Positions 9,326 through 18,981 are shown, counted from the stretch's first letter. The stretch is 64,000 nucleotides of DNA from an uncultured Cohaesibacter sp. (GCF_963664735.1 NZ_OY761553.1:3469001-3533000), one strand, 5' to 3'. Numbers and translations: made by a program. The notes: generated from the sequence alone by a model not told the origin.

Positions 9326-9834
9326 TGTGTTTTCTTGAAGGGTCACTGCCTGGTTACTCACCGTTAAATCCAAAACAAGAAGCAAATCTTGCCTTGAATT
9401 TCATTATTTTATCTGGATTTTCCTGCTTGGGGTCGCCTAGTCATGGTCTAGTATATTCAAGACATAAAAAAGCACAGTCAAGACCTTCGGTTATCTAGCA
9501 TTCAAAAGCAAAAGATTTTAAAAGTGGCGTGCTTGATGCCTGCAGTTTTGCACGGAGGTGGATGAATCGCGCTGTTTTGAGGCTTTAATTCCAGCTTTTC
9601 GTGTTTTTACTTGGCGCATTTTGGTTCAATTCGTGCACAACCTGATCTCTTGGCTCACTTGAAGATCGAGTTCTGCACAATCAGGTGATGATCGGCGTCG
9701 GAGTGATGTTCTTCTGTCGAGACCATTGCACGTTGATCTCATTAATTCAGGACGGCAGTTGAAATGCCTTGTTTTTCCCACCACCTCTAGTGGCGAGAAA
9801 TGGTTAAGCGTGAAACTAATAAGCTGGGACCGAT
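9326..9834. other. Divergent control region between ccmA and acnB
   Basis: About 510 bases without a gene. It should hold the promoters of ccmA (-) and acnB (+). I see AT-rich stretches and a widely spaced inverted pair ACCTGAT...ATCAGGT near 9641-9690, but no promoter or operator I would defend, and no supported open frame. Confidence 0.5.
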
Positions 9835-12627
9835 ATGACCTTATATACAGACTATCTAGACGAAATCGAAACTCGCAAGATTCAAGGGTTGCACCCCAAG
9901 CCTATTGATGATGCCGCGCTCTTGAATGAGATTATCGCGCAGATCAAAGACACCGATAATGAGCATCGCAAGGATTCCTTGCAGTTTTTCATCTACAACA
10001 CTCTGCCGGGGACCACGAGTGCTGCGGGTGCAAAGGCTGCTTTCCTTAAAGAGATCATTCTGGGCAAAGAGCTTGTAGAGGAAATTACTCCAGCCTTTGC
10101 CTTTGAGCTTCTCTCCCACATGAAAGGCGGGCCATCCATTGAGGTGCTTCTCGACATTGCGCTTGGCAATGATGAAGCCCTTGCCAAGCAGGCCGCGGAA
10201 GTTCTGAAAACGCAGGTGTTCCTTTATGAAGCTGACATGGGTCGGCTTGAAGCTGCTTATGAGGCTGGGAACGCGATTGCCAAGGATGTGCTGGAAAGCT
10301 ATGCCAAGGCGGAATTCTTCACCAAGCTTCCTGATGTAGCCGAAGAAGTGGAAGTGGTTACCTATATTGCTGCTGAGGGTGATATATCCACTGACCTGCT
10401 CTCTCCGGGCAATCAGGCTCACTCTCGCGCAGACCGCGAATTGCACGGCAAATGCATGATCTCGGAAAAAGCGCAGAAAGAAATTCAGGCGCTCAAGCTC
10501 CAGCATCCGGGTAAACAGGTGATGCTGATTGCAGAAAAAGGCACCATGGGTGTTGGCTCTTCGCGCATGTCTGGCGTCAACAACGTGGCTTTGTGGACCG
10601 GCAAGCCTGCGAGCCCTTATGTTCCTTTCGTCAACTATGCGCCAATTGTGGCTGGCACCAACGGCATTTCGCCGATCTTCCTGACTACGGTTGACGTGAC
10701 CGGCGGTATTGGCCTTGATCTTAAAAACTGGGTCAAGAAGGTTGATCCGGATGGAAAGCCGATCCTCAACAACGATGGCAACCCTGTTCTTGAGCAGAAA
10801 TATTCCGTTGAAACCGGTACTGTCCTGAAGATCAACACCAAGAAGAAAAAGCTGCTGAATGAAGATGGCTCCGAAGAACTGACGGACGTCTCTTCTTCCT
10901 TCACACCACGTAAGGTGGAGTTCATGAAGGCTGGCAGCTCCTATGCGATCGTGTTCGGCAAGAAGTTGCAGACATTTGCTGCTGAAACGCTTGGCATTGA
11001 AGCGCCTCTCGTATTTGCTCCGGCCAAGGAAATTACCAAGGAAGGGCAGGGCCTCACAGCTGTTGAAAAGATCTTCAACAAGAATGCTGTTGGCGTAAGC
11101 TCCAAGCTGCCGCTTCTGGCTGGCTCTGACGTTCGCGTGAAAGTGAATATCGTTGGCTCACAGGATACCACTGGTCTGATGACCGCTCAGGAACTGGAAG
11201 CTATGGCCGCGACGGTGATTTCGCCGACGCTGGATGGCGCTTATCAGTCAGGCTGTCACACCGCTTCCGTTTGGGATCTCAAGGCGCAGGCCAACATTCC
11301 GAAACTGATGAAATTCATGAATGACTTCGGTCTGATCACCGGTCGTGATCCGAAGAATGTCTATCCGCCGCTGACGGACGTCATTCATAAGATGCTCAAT
11401 GATCTTACCGTTGATGACTGGGATATCATCATCGGTGGCGACAGCCATACGCGCATGTCCAAGGGCGTGGCCTTCGGTGCCGACTCTGGCACTGTTGCTC
11501 TGGCTCTGGCGACCGGTGAGGCAACCATGCCGATCCCTGATTCCGTCAAGGTTACCTTCAAGGGCACCATGGCCGATTATATGGATTTCCGTGATGTGGT
11601 GCACGCCACTCAGGCCCAGATGCTCAAGCAGCATGGAGACAACGTCTTCCAGGGTCGCGTGATCGAAGTGCATATCGGAACCCTGCTGGCTGACCAGGCC
11701 TTTACCTTCACCGACTGGACCGCAGAAATGAAAGCCAAGGCTTCCATTTGTATTTCCAACGATGAAACCCTGATCGGGTCGCTTGAACTGGCTAAGAGCC
11801 GTATTCAGGTGATGATCGACAAGGGCATGGACAACGAGAAGAAGGTGCTGCAGGGTCTGATCGACAAGGCGGACAAGCGTATTGCAGAGATTAAATCCGG
11901 AGAGCGCCCAGCTCTGACGCCAGATGAAAATGCAAAATATTTCGCTGAAGTCGTGGTTGATCTTGATGAAATCGTCGAGCCGATGATTGCTGATCCGGAC
12001 GTGAACAACGCCGATATTTCCAAACGTTACACCCACGATACGATTCGCCCGATCTCATATTATCATGCAGAGAAGAAAGTCGATCTGGGCTTTGTCGGTT
12101 CCTGCATGGTGCATAAGGGCGACATCAAGATCGTGGCCAAGATGTTGCGCAATCTGGAAGCCGCCAAGGGCAAGGTTGAGTTCAAGGCGCCTCTGGTGGT
12201 TGCTGCTCCGACCTACAACATCATTGATGAACTGAAAGCAGAAGGCGACTGGGACGTTCTGCAGAAATATTCCGGCTTCGAGTTTGACGATGCTGCGCCT
12301 AAGAATGCTGCTCGTACCGAATATGAGAATATTCTCTATCTGGAACGTCCGGGCTGCAACCTCTGCATGGGTAACCAGGAAAAGGCTGAAAAGGGCGATA
12401 CGGTTCTGGCTACATCGACCCGTCTGTTCCAGGGTCGTGTGGTGGAAGACAGCTCCGAGAAAAAGGGCGAATCCCTGCTGGCTTCCACGCCGGTTGTGGT
12501 TCTCTCTGCCATTCTTGGTCGCACGCCAACTCTGGAAGAATACAAGACCGCAGTTGAAGGCATTGATCTGACCAAGTTCGCTCCTCCGATGGAGATTCCG
12601 GGCACGTCTCGCTCCGTGCATTTCTAG
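9835..12627 (+). CDS. acnB: Bifunctional aconitate hydratase 2/2-methylisocitrate dehydratase AcnB, long form
   Basis: Fe-S enzyme of the TCA cycle that interconverts citrate and isocitrate via cis-aconitate and can act on 2-methylisocitrate. AcnB order is seen: an N-terminal HEAT-like domain (to about residue 165), then the swivel domain, then the catalytic core. Cluster cysteines are C757 (GSCMVHKGD) and C841/C844 (CNLCMGNQ); GGDSHTR is also present. At 930 residues it is about 65 longer than E. coli AcnB (865), with insertions such as a Lys-rich strand near residue 340. This long form and its wording (GLHPKPID, LSPGNQAHSRADREL) match what I recall of Bacteroidota AcnB, so transfer is likely. 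It sits where I recall related genomes carrying acnA, divergent from ccmA. Confidence 0.95.
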   Translation: MTLYTDYLDEIETRKIQGLHPKPIDDAALLNEIIAQIKDTDNEHRKDSLQFFIYNTLPGTTSAAGAKAAFLKEIILGKELVEEITPAFAFELLSHMKGGPSIEVLLDIALGNDEALAKQAAEVLKTQVFLYEADMGRLEAAYEAGNAIAKDVLESYAKAEFFTKLPDVAEEVEVVTYIAAEGDISTDLLSPGNQAHSRADRELHGKCMISEKAQKEIQALKLQHPGKQVMLIAEKGTMGVGSSRMSGVNNVALWTGKPASPYVPFVNYAPIVAGTNGISPIFLTTVDVTGGIGLDLKNWVKKVDPDGKPILNNDGNPVLEQKYSVETGTVLKINTKKKKLLNEDGSEELTDVSSSFTPRKVEFMKAGSSYAIVFGKKLQTFAAETLGIEAPLVFAPAKEITKEGQGLTAVEKIFNKNAVGVSSKLPLLAGSDVRVKVNIVGSQDTTGLMTAQELEAMAATVISPTLDGAYQSGCHTASVWDLKAQANIPKLMKFMNDFGLITGRDPKNVYPPLTDVIHKMLNDLTVDDWDIIIGGDSHTRMSKGVAFGADSGTVALALATGEATMPIPDSVKVTFKGTMADYMDFRDVVHATQAQMLKQHGDNVFQGRVIEVHIGTLLADQAFTFTDWTAEMKAKASICISNDETLIGSLELAKSRIQVMIDKGMDNEKKVLQGLIDKADKRIAEIKSGERPALTPDENAKYFAEVVVDLDEIVEPMIADPDVNNADISKRYTHDTIRPISYYHAEKKVDLGFVGSCMVHKGDIKIVAKMLRNLEAAKGKVEFKAPLVVAAPTYNIIDELKAEGDWDVLQKYSGFEFDDAAPKNAARTEYENILYLERPGCNLCMGNQEKAEKGDTVLATSTRLFQGRVVEDSSEKKGESLLASTPVVVLSAILGRTPTLEEYKTAVEGIDLTKFAPPMEIPGTSRSVHF

Positions 12628-12664
12628 GTGGTTCGCTCACCTCTGGTGAAAGCGACAAGTAAAC

Positions 12665-12697
12665 AAAACCCGGCGTTCACACGAGCGTCGGGTTTTT
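12665..12697 (+). terminator. Terminator after acnB
   Basis: AAAACCCGGCG pairs with CGTCGGGTTTT around a short loop and ends in TTTTT; 37 bases past the acnB stop. Confidence 0.88.
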
Positions 12698-12920
12698 ACA
12701 TAATGTTGACAGGTGCGATGGAGCGGCGTACTCGTTGAGTGTTTGATGAAAACAGGAGTTTTGATGTCCCGGTAAGTAGGGAAGCCGAAGAGCTTCCAGT
12801 TGCACAGTCAAGCTATCTATCTGCGGTGACGTTCGCCTGCAGCATTGGTTTGTGCATCCAATTTCTGACCAATTGCAGCCGGAGGGTTTTTGCCACTCCG
12901 GAAAACTGGACATCAAAACA

Positions 12921-13352
12921 ATGATCCGTAAATTCAAATCAGAAGACACAGACGCTGTGATTGCGATCTGGCGAGCAGCCAGCAAACTGGCGCATTCCTT
13001 TCTTTCAGACACCTTTATGGTTGAGGCTGAAAAACTCACCAGAGACGTATATCTGCCGCAAGCGCAGACCTGGGTCTATGAGCGAGATGGCACGATACTG
13101 GGCTTTATCGGCCTGATTGATGACTATATCGGAGGGCTGTTTGTCGATCCCGCTTACCATGGGGAAGGCGTCGGCAGGGCGCTTGTTGACAAGGCTGTGG
13201 CTGAGAAGGGGGCGTTGGTTGTCGAGGTTTTCGTCGACAATCCAATCGGGCGGCGATTTTACGCTTCCTATGGGTTTACTGGTGACAGGCAAGTGCTTGA
13301 TCCTCATTCGGGGTTCTCGCTGCTACAGCTTAGCTACGAGCCCAACCAGTAA
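12921..13352 (+). CDS. GNAT family N-acetyltransferase (YjaB/YiaC-like)
   Basis: Predicted acetyl-CoA-dependent N-acyltransferase of 143 residues from ATG 12921 (MIRKFKSEDTDAVIAIW). The acetyl-CoA pyrophosphate loop is YHGEGVGRAL, preceded by the GLFVDPAY strand and followed by VEVFVDNPIGRRFYASYGF, the usual GNAT C-terminal pattern. It resembles the small enteric acetyltransferases YjaB and YiaC; the substrate is unknown. A GC-rich hairpin (CCGGAG 12879-12884 with CTCCGG 12896-12901) lies 20 bases before the start and could hinder ribosome access; no strong Shine-Dalgarno site is seen. A terminator follows the stop, so the gene stands alone. Confidence 0.85.
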   Translation: MIRKFKSEDTDAVIAIWRAASKLAHSFLSDTFMVEAEKLTRDVYLPQAQTWVYERDGTILGFIGLIDDYIGGLFVDPAYHGEGVGRALVDKAVAEKGALVVEVFVDNPIGRRFYASYGFTGDRQVLDPHSGFSLLQLSYEPNQ

Positions 13353-13360
13353 GCAGACGA

Positions 13361-13387
13361 GCCCGGCGTTTCATGCGCCGGGTTTTT
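13361..13387 (+). terminator. Terminator after the GNAT gene
   Basis: CCCGGCG (13362-13368) pairs with CGCCGGG (13376-13382), followed by TTTTT. Confidence 0.88.
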
Positions 13388-13453
13388 GCTTGCTAAGGCA
13401 CCGGATTTTCTGCCAGACTGGCAAAAACACAACCTTCCAAGACGAGATTCCCG

Positions 13454-14305
13454 ATGTCCCCTATTACTCCTCCTGCCGATGCGGATGCGCGTCGTGCGAT
13501 CAAGCCCGTGATTTGTTATCCGACGGAAACCCTGCCACGGCCCAATGTCGATCTTTATCAGGCAGCCTTTGAGGGGGCTGAGAAGATCGATGAGGTTGTC
13601 ATTCCGCCGCGGGATGCTGCCAGTATCGAGGTGCCAGCGGGTCATTTGCTGCGCATCATTTGTTCAGAAGGGCCGCAGGTGGGAGACCTTGACCTGTTCA
13701 ACAGTGCCAATCTTGATGAACGCTTCTATTCGGGCAAGACCCGTGCCCTGCATGGAACCCATGTCAGTATCGGCGATCAGCTCTGGTCAAGCTTTCCCTA
13801 CATGAGACCGATGGCGACGGTCATCGAGGATACGCTTTCATGGTATGGTATCGACCAATATGGCGGCTCGGTGCATGATGTGATCGGGACACGATGTGAT
13901 CCTTATACCGGCCGTGTGCTCAACGGGGTTGATTATCACTATTGCTGCCATTCAAACCTTACCCGAGCGCTGGCCCGTGCGCGCAGCCTTAGCCTACCGG
14001 AGGCCGAGAAATATATTCACGACGTGCTCAATGTGTTCATGTGCACGGGCTTTACCCGCGATACGGGGCAATATTTCATGAAGGCAAGCCCTGTTCGTCC
14101 GGGGGATTATCTGGGCCTCTTTGCCGAGATCGATCTATTGGCTGTGCAGAGTGCCTGCCCGGGCGGGGATTGTTCAAGTGAGCATTCCAGCGACGCGGCG
14201 CAATGCCATCCGCTCAAAATGGAAGTTTATAAACCGGTGGCAGGCAGCCTTGAGGGCTGGCAAAGTCCTGCGGTCAACGCCTATGATTGCAGTCATGGCT
14301 GTTAA
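13454..14305 (+). CDS. DUF1989 (urea carboxylase-associated) family protein
   Basis: The 283 residues match the DUF1989 pattern: GHLLRI at about 63-68, QVGDLDLFN (75-83), ERFYSGKTRALHGTHV (89-104), DQLWSSFPYMRPMATV (108-123) and SACPGGD (233-239). Members are often encoded beside urea carboxylase or amino-acid uptake genes and are called urea-carboxylase-associated proteins; no reaction is agreed. None of those partners is adjacent here: the neighbours are a GNAT gene and a convergent EamA gene. It may act in nitrogen metabolism, but that is only inferred from relatives. Confidence 0.88.
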   Translation: MSPITPPADADARRAIKPVICYPTETLPRPNVDLYQAAFEGAEKIDEVVIPPRDAASIEVPAGHLLRIICSEGPQVGDLDLFNSANLDERFYSGKTRALHGTHVSIGDQLWSSFPYMRPMATVIEDTLSWYGIDQYGGSVHDVIGTRCDPYTGRVLNGVDYHYCCHSNLTRALARARSLSLPEAEKYIHDVLNVFMCTGFTRDTGQYFMKASPVRPGDYLGLFAEIDLLAVQSACPGGDCSSEHSSDAAQCHPLKMEVYKPVAGSLEGWQSPAVNAYDCSHGC

Positions 14306-14313
14306 ATCGCGCG

Positions 14314-14748
14314 TCAGAAGAGGGCAACGAGTGTCGCCCCTATGGCGATGAAGCCGACGCCGAGCCAGCCGCCCAAGGAGAGCTGTTCACCAAGGAATAG
14401 TGCACCGAAAATGGCTACCAGCACGACGCTCATCTTGTCGATGGGTGCCACCTGGGATGCCTGTCCGATCTTGAGGGCACGAAAATAGCAGATCCATGAC
14501 GCGCCCGTGGCCAAACCTGAAAGAACGAGAAACAGGAGAGATTTTGCGGAAAGAGAGGACAGGCTTTGCCAGCCGCCTGTAATGCCAAGAATGGCGGCGA
14601 GGGCAAGGAGTATGATGATTGTGCGGATGAAGGTGGCAAAGTCCGAGCCGATGCCGGATACGCCAACTTTTGCAAAAATGGCTGTCAGGGCGGCAAACAG
14701 GGCTGAAAGAATCGCCCAGAATTGCCAACTGGCGATAAGTGATCGCAT
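14314..14748 (-). CDS. Half-size EamA/DMT-family transporter
   Basis: A 144-residue, about five-helix membrane protein that matches one EamA repeat (SWICYFRALKIGQASQVAPIDKMSVVLVAIFGALFLGE). Full EamA exporters carry two such repeats; this one must pair with itself or another subunit. Single-repeat members of this type are known in bacteria and archaea and are not truncated. Substrate unknown. It converges on the DUF1989 gene with only 8 bases between their ends and starts 84 bases from the divergent mgrA gene. Confidence 0.87.
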   Translation of the reverse strand: MRSLIASWQFWAILSALFAALTAIFAKVGVSGIGSDFATFIRTIIILLALAAILGITGGWQSLSSLSAKSLLFLVLSGLATGASWICYFRALKIGQASQVAPIDKMSVVLVAIFGALFLGEQLSLGGWLGVGFIAIGATLVALF

Positions 14749-14832
14749 ACTATCCTCTTGCGGGTGAGGCTTGGAGCAGTTTTAGTCTGATTGAATTGAG
14801 TTGCAAGAAATTTGAACTTTGGAGGTAACCAT

Positions 14833-15861
14833 ATGACATATATAGCAGCAGATACGCGCTATGACACCATGCCCTATCGGCGTTGTGGCAAGTCCGGGCT
14901 GAAGCTGCCAGCGGTTTCGCTGGGGCTATGGAACAATTTCGGCTATGAAACACCGCATTTTACCAAGCAGGCCATGTGTCGGACGGCCTTTGATCTGGGC
15001 ATTACCCATTTCGATCTGGCCAACAATTATGGCCCGCCTCCTGGGTCTGCCGAAGAGGCCTTCGGAGAAATTCTGAAGACCGACTTCAAGCCTTATCGCG
15101 ATGAGATGATCATCTCTTCCAAGGCTGGCTATGACATGTGGCCCGGGCCTTATGGCGAATGGGGCAGCCGCAAATATCTGATTGCATCCTGTGACCAGTC
15201 GCTCAAGCGTATGGGGCTCGACTATGTCGATATCTTCTATTCCCATCGCTTCGACCCGAATACGCCTTTGGAAGAAACCATGGGTGCTCTCGATACGCTG
15301 GTTCGGCAAGGCAAGGCGCTTTATGTGGGCATTTCATCCTATAATTCGAAACGCACGCGGGAAGCGGTCAAGATCCTTAATGAGCTTGGTACGCCGTGCC
15401 TCATCCACCAGCCGAGCTATAATATGCTCAATCGATGGGTTGAGCGGGATGGATTGAAGGATACTCTGAAAGAGTTGGGCGTTGGCTCGATTGCTTTTAC
15501 GCCGCTGGCGCAGGGCATGCTTTCGAACAAATATCTCAAGGGTATTCCGGCTGACTCCCGCGCTGCCAAAGGGCGTTTTTTGAAGAAGGAAATGATCACC
15601 GAGCAGGCGGTCGAGCATCTCAAGAAGCTCAACGAGATTGCCGCCGGGCGCGGGCAGACTTTGGCTCAAATGGCCATTTCCTGGGTGCTGCGCGATGAGG
15701 GCATTACCACGGCCTTGATCGGAGCGTCCCGCCCTGAACAGATTGTCGATTGTGCCGGAGCTGTGAAAAATCTTGATTTCACGGCGGAAGAACTGGCCGA
15801 GATTGATCTCTATGCGCAGGACGAGAATATCAATATCTGGAAGAAGTCTTCCGATCTTTGA
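14833..15861 (+). CDS. mgrA: L-glyceraldehyde 3-phosphate reductase-like aldo/keto reductase
   Basis: NADPH-dependent aldo-keto reductase of the YghZ/AKR14 type, which reduces L-glyceraldehyde 3-phosphate and methylglyoxal and so serves in detoxification. Start ATG 14833 lies 7 bases after GGAGG, giving 342 residues. The AKR tetrad is visible as D61, Y66, K97 and H138 (FDLANNYG, SSKAGYD, YSHRFD). The start TRYDTMPYRRCGKSGLKLP is typical of YghZ. It is a single gene ended by a strong terminator. Confidence 0.92.
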   Translation: MTYIAADTRYDTMPYRRCGKSGLKLPAVSLGLWNNFGYETPHFTKQAMCRTAFDLGITHFDLANNYGPPPGSAEEAFGEILKTDFKPYRDEMIISSKAGYDMWPGPYGEWGSRKYLIASCDQSLKRMGLDYVDIFYSHRFDPNTPLEETMGALDTLVRQGKALYVGISSYNSKRTREAVKILNELGTPCLIHQPSYNMLNRWVERDGLKDTLKELGVGSIAFTPLAQGMLSNKYLKGIPADSRAAKGRFLKKEMITEQAVEHLKKLNEIAAGRGQTLAQMAISWVLRDEGITTALIGASRPEQIVDCAGAVKNLDFTAEELAEIDLYAQDENINIWKKSSDL

Positions 15862-15889
15862 TCGGCTGTGCTTTCCCCATCCAATAAGA

Positions 15890-15923
15890 AAAGGGCGAGT
15901 GGTGTTTAGCCGCTCGCCCTTTG
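15890..15923. terminator. Bidirectional terminator between mgrA and DUF1674 gene
   Basis: AAAGGGCGAG (15890-15899) pairs with CTCGCCCTTT (15913-15922). T-rich runs lie on both sides, so it can serve mgrA (+) and the convergent DUF1674 gene (-). Confidence 0.88.
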
Positions 15924-15939
15924 TTTGAATGCGATTCGA

Positions 15940-16236
15940 TTAGAAGTCTATGGCGCGACCATCAATCTCGTAGTCGTCATAACGAGACGGATCGAGGCCA
16001 CCTCGTCCATTATATTCTTTTGGCATGGACGCACTCACCTTCAAGGCATCGCGTTCCTTGCGTCGGGCTTCTGCTTCCATCAGCGCGCGTTGGGCTGCGG
16101 GGGGAAGATCCTCGAACTTGCGCCGTGGTTGCTTTTCTTCTTCAGGTTTTGCAGTTTCTGCGACGCGTTGTTCCGTGCTCTTGAATTGAGGGGAGTCGAC
16201 GTCAACCATCTGTCTTTTTGGGGCTTCGTCAGTCAT
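15940..16236 (-). CDS. DUF1674 protein (succinate dehydrogenase assembly factor 4 family)
   Basis: A 98-residue soluble, charged protein ending in the DUF1674 signature NGRGGLDPSRYDDYEIDGRAIDF. The mitochondrial homologue SDHAF4/Sdh8 binds flavinylated SdhA and helps assemble complex II; the same role in alphaproteobacteria is inferred. The N-terminal half is low-complexity and rich in Lys, Glu and Pro, as usual. It is divergent from htpX, with which it often clusters in Hyphomicrobiales. Confidence 0.87.
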   Translation of the reverse strand: MTDEAPKRQMVDVDSPQFKSTEQRVAETAKPEEEKQPRRKFEDLPPAAQRALMEAEARRKERDALKVSASMPKEYNGRGGLDPSRYDDYEIDGRAIDF

Positions 16237-16345
16237 AAAGTTGCTCCCTTGCTTTCCTATCTTGAAATTTGGTCTCGTGCGCCACCATATAGGATATTAT
16301 AAAGGGTTCCAATCATTCTGAGCCATAAAGAAGGGTAAAATTGGC

Positions 16346-17338
16346 ATGAATTTCTTCCGTACCACATTGTTGCTGGCCGCCATGACAGGCCTGTTCATGG
16401 CCATCGGCTATTTGCTCGGTGGCTCGGGGGGCATGATGATTGCCTTCATTGTTGCTCTGGGCATGAATGTGTTCAGCTACTGGAATTCGGACAAGATGGT
16501 GCTGCGCATGCATAACGCCATTGAGGTGGATGCGCGCTCGGCTCCGGAATACTACGAGATCGTGGAAAAGCTGGCCCAGTCTGCCGGTCTGCCCATGCCC
16601 AAGGTGTATGTGATCGAGTCCGATCAGCCCAATGCCTTTGCGACGGGGCGTAATCCTCAAAATGCTGCGGTGGCTGCCTCAACAGGGCTTTTGAACCGGT
16701 TGACCTATGAAGAGGTTGCCGGCGTGATGGCCCATGAGCTGGCACACATCAAGAATTACGACATTCTGACCATGACGGTGACAGCAACTTTTGCCGGTGC
16801 GATTTCCATGCTCGCCAACTTTGCGATGTTTTTTGGTGGTAGCCGGGAGCGGGGCGGTATTATTGGTACAATTGCCATCATGATCCTGGCACCGTTGGCC
16901 GCGTCTGTCGTCCAGATGGCAATCAGCCGGACGCGTGAATATGAAGCGGACAAGACGGGGGCTGAAATCTGCGGGCAACCGATGTGGCTTGCTACGGCTC
17001 TGGCCAAGATTGCCAACGCTGCAGGACGCACTGCGAATGTGACCGCCGAGCAGCATCCGGAAACGGCCCATATGTTCATCATCAATCCGCTCTCCGGCCA
17101 GAAGATGGATAGTCTCTTCTCCACCCACCCGGATACCCAGAACCGGATTGACGCGCTTCAGGCCCTTCAGGCCGAATGGTACGGTGGGCAGGGGGCTCTC
17201 AAGGTAAGCGGAGGCGGTACGCTCGGCGCAAACCAGCGCCGCAGCCAGATGAAGCCCGATGCCGGAACAGACGGCCCATGGAGCGGGAGCCGGGGGGCAA
17301 AAGACAAAGACACCGATCAGCCCGGCCCTTGGGGTTGA
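16346..17338 (+). CDS. htpX: Zinc metalloprotease HtpX
   Basis: Membrane M48 protease that cleaves misfolded inner-membrane proteins alongside FtsH. Two helices at about 5-45 precede the catalytic HELAH (H130, E131, H134), and a third-ligand region REYEAD lies near residue 200; two further hydrophobic segments lie at 146-190. The 330 residues include a Gly/Asp-rich disordered tail, common in alphaproteobacterial HtpX. A terminator follows. In many relatives rsmB lies next to htpX; here rsmB is about 22 kb away. Confidence 0.95.
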   Translation: MNFFRTTLLLAAMTGLFMAIGYLLGGSGGMMIAFIVALGMNVFSYWNSDKMVLRMHNAIEVDARSAPEYYEIVEKLAQSAGLPMPKVYVIESDQPNAFATGRNPQNAAVAASTGLLNRLTYEEVAGVMAHELAHIKNYDILTMTVTATFAGAISMLANFAMFFGGSRERGGIIGTIAIMILAPLAASVVQMAISRTREYEADKTGAEICGQPMWLATALAKIANAAGRTANVTAEQHPETAHMFIINPLSGQKMDSLFSTHPDTQNRIDALQALQAEWYGGQGALKVSGGGTLGANQRRSQMKPDAGTDGPWSGSRGAKDKDTDQPGPWG

Positions 17339-17391
17339 TGGATTTGCTTGAAATCTTGAGATTGCAGTAAGCTTGAAACCTTCAGTTGTCA

Positions 17392-17414
17392 GAACCCGGC
17401 TTTGCCGGGTTTTG
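17392..17414 (+). terminator. Terminator after htpX
   Basis: AACCCGGC (17393-17400) and GCCGGGTT (17404-17411) form a stem with a TTT loop, followed by TTG. The T tract is short. Confidence 0.75.
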
Positions 17415-17603
17415 TGGCTTTCAGGGTGGCGTTTTCTTGCTGGTGCTCGCACTGCTTGTTATTTGATATAAGTTTTTCCCCTATTGATATTATTATGGTT
17501 TTTTAACTCACAAGACACGCAATTTGGTCTTCTCCGTCCTCTTTTTCGCCTTTTTTGGCTTGTTCTAAAAGGAACTTCAAAGCATAAGAAAAAGGAAAAT
17601 TTG

Positions 17604-17945
17604 ATGTTTTTGATCTGGAGAGGCTGGGGCATTTTGCTTCCGGTTGGTGTTTTCGCCGGTGCCTTTATTGGTTTTCTCGTGTCAGGTAGCCTTATCAGCC
17701 CACAATCGGGTTTTGGTCCTATCTTAATTTCGCTGTTTGCGACAATTGGGGCCTATGGCGTTGTGACATTGCTTAGCCGCACCGATAAGGGAAAGCTGGT
17801 GATTGACAAGGAAAGTGGAGAGGAAATTCTCCTGAAGCGAGGAGACAGTCTGTTCTTCGTCCCTGTTCGCTTCTGGTTCTACCTTCTTGTTGTTATCACA
17901 ATCGTGACCATCGGCATCAGCATTTTTTCAATGTCTGTTGGCTAG
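17604..17945 (+). CDS. Hypothetical membrane protein
   Basis: A 113-residue protein that I do not recognise. Start ATG 17604 (MFLIWRGWGILLPV) is preceded by AAAGGAAAA; an upstream in-frame start at 17484 would add 40 poorly supported residues. Three hydrophobic segments are seen, at about 5-27, 33-55 and 90-110, with a hydrophilic loop between (RTDKGKLVIDKESGEEILLKRGD). The start resembles many small uncharacterised two- or three-helix proteins beginning IWRGWG. It converges on the kinase gene at a shared terminator. Confidence 0.75.
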   Translation: MFLIWRGWGILLPVGVFAGAFIGFLVSGSLISPQSGFGPILISLFATIGAYGVVTLLSRTDKGKLVIDKESGEEILLKRGDSLFFVPVRFWFYLLVVITIVTIGISIFSMSVG

Positions 17946-17968
17946 GCGAATTTTGACTTGGCAATTTG

Positions 17969-17995
17969 AAACCCGGATTCATTCCGGGTTTTTTT
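17969..17995. terminator. Bidirectional terminator; also encodes the end of the kinase gene
   Basis: AAACCCGGA (17969-17977) pairs with TCCGGGTTT (17983-17991), then TTTTTG on +. On - the last codons of the P-loop kinase (stop at 17979) lie inside the stem. Confidence 0.85.
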
Positions 17996-18509
17996 GTATT
18001 GCTGCAAACAGCGACTGCATAAAGGCTCTTGTCTGGCGGCGGGAATGGAGCTGTATTTTGTTGCCTTGATAGCTGTCATAAGCGCGGCATAATTTCGGTC
18101 TTTGGTGCTTGGGAAAGTTCCAGACATATTTGATGAAATGCCAGTCGAAGCGTTCCGGGCAACCGGGGGCCATATCGATACGGACCTGATCGTATGTTTT
18201 CAATATGCGGGTTAGAATGCCCCACATGCAGGCCAGGCGAGGCGGATCGAGGAAAATCAGGAGATCGCTTCTTGCCAGTCGGCCTTTTAAATTGGCCGAA
18301 TCGGTGTAGTTTCCTTCGATGATCCATTTCTCGTTGGCAATGATGTTGTTCATCTTTACGAGAAAGGCTGCCTTGTCTGGTTCCGTCCAGCCCGGCTTCC
18401 AGAATATCTGGTCGATGGGAATAACCGGGAGATCCAGCCTTTCGCCGAGTACGCGGGCAAGAGTGGATTTGCCGGAACCGGAGGAGCCGATAATCGTAAT
18501 GCGCTGCAT
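17979..18509 (-). CDS. P-loop NTPase, adenylate-kinase-like (FlaR/topology-modulation family)
   Basis: A 176-residue soluble NTPase from ATG 18509 (MQRITIIGSSGSGKST), with GGAGC 7 bases upstream; a longer frame to 18584 lacks a better site. Walker A GSSGSGKST lies at 8-16, PVIPIDQIFWKPGW follows, and WIIEGNY and LIFLDPPR mark the kinase-like core. Such proteins are annotated adenylate kinase or 'DNA topology modulation protein FlaR'; the substrate is unknown. Its end overlaps a bidirectional terminator. Confidence 0.82.
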   Translation of the reverse strand: MQRITIIGSSGSGKSTLARVLGERLDLPVIPIDQIFWKPGWTEPDKAAFLVKMNNIIANEKWIIEGNYTDSANLKGRLARSDLLIFLDPPRLACMWGILTRILKTYDQVRIDMAPGCPERFDWHFIKYVWNFPKHQRPKLCRAYDSYQGNKIQLHSRRQTRAFMQSLFAAIQKNPE

Positions 18510-18627
18510 GGCTTTTGCTCCGAGTGCAATCACAAAGCCTGTCGGGCGTGACCGGGCGGACTGCGAGATGCTTGATTGGGACACTCATGGTGTGATGGAC
18601 GAGGGATCAGAAGAGCTTAAACCCTGA

Positions 18628-18981
<354 letters not shown>

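Noticed and set aside
12739-12924. 61-codon frame before the GNAT gene
   Set aside because: Starts at a weak site, overlaps the GNAT start and shows no domain; its 3' part contains the hairpin at 12879-12901.
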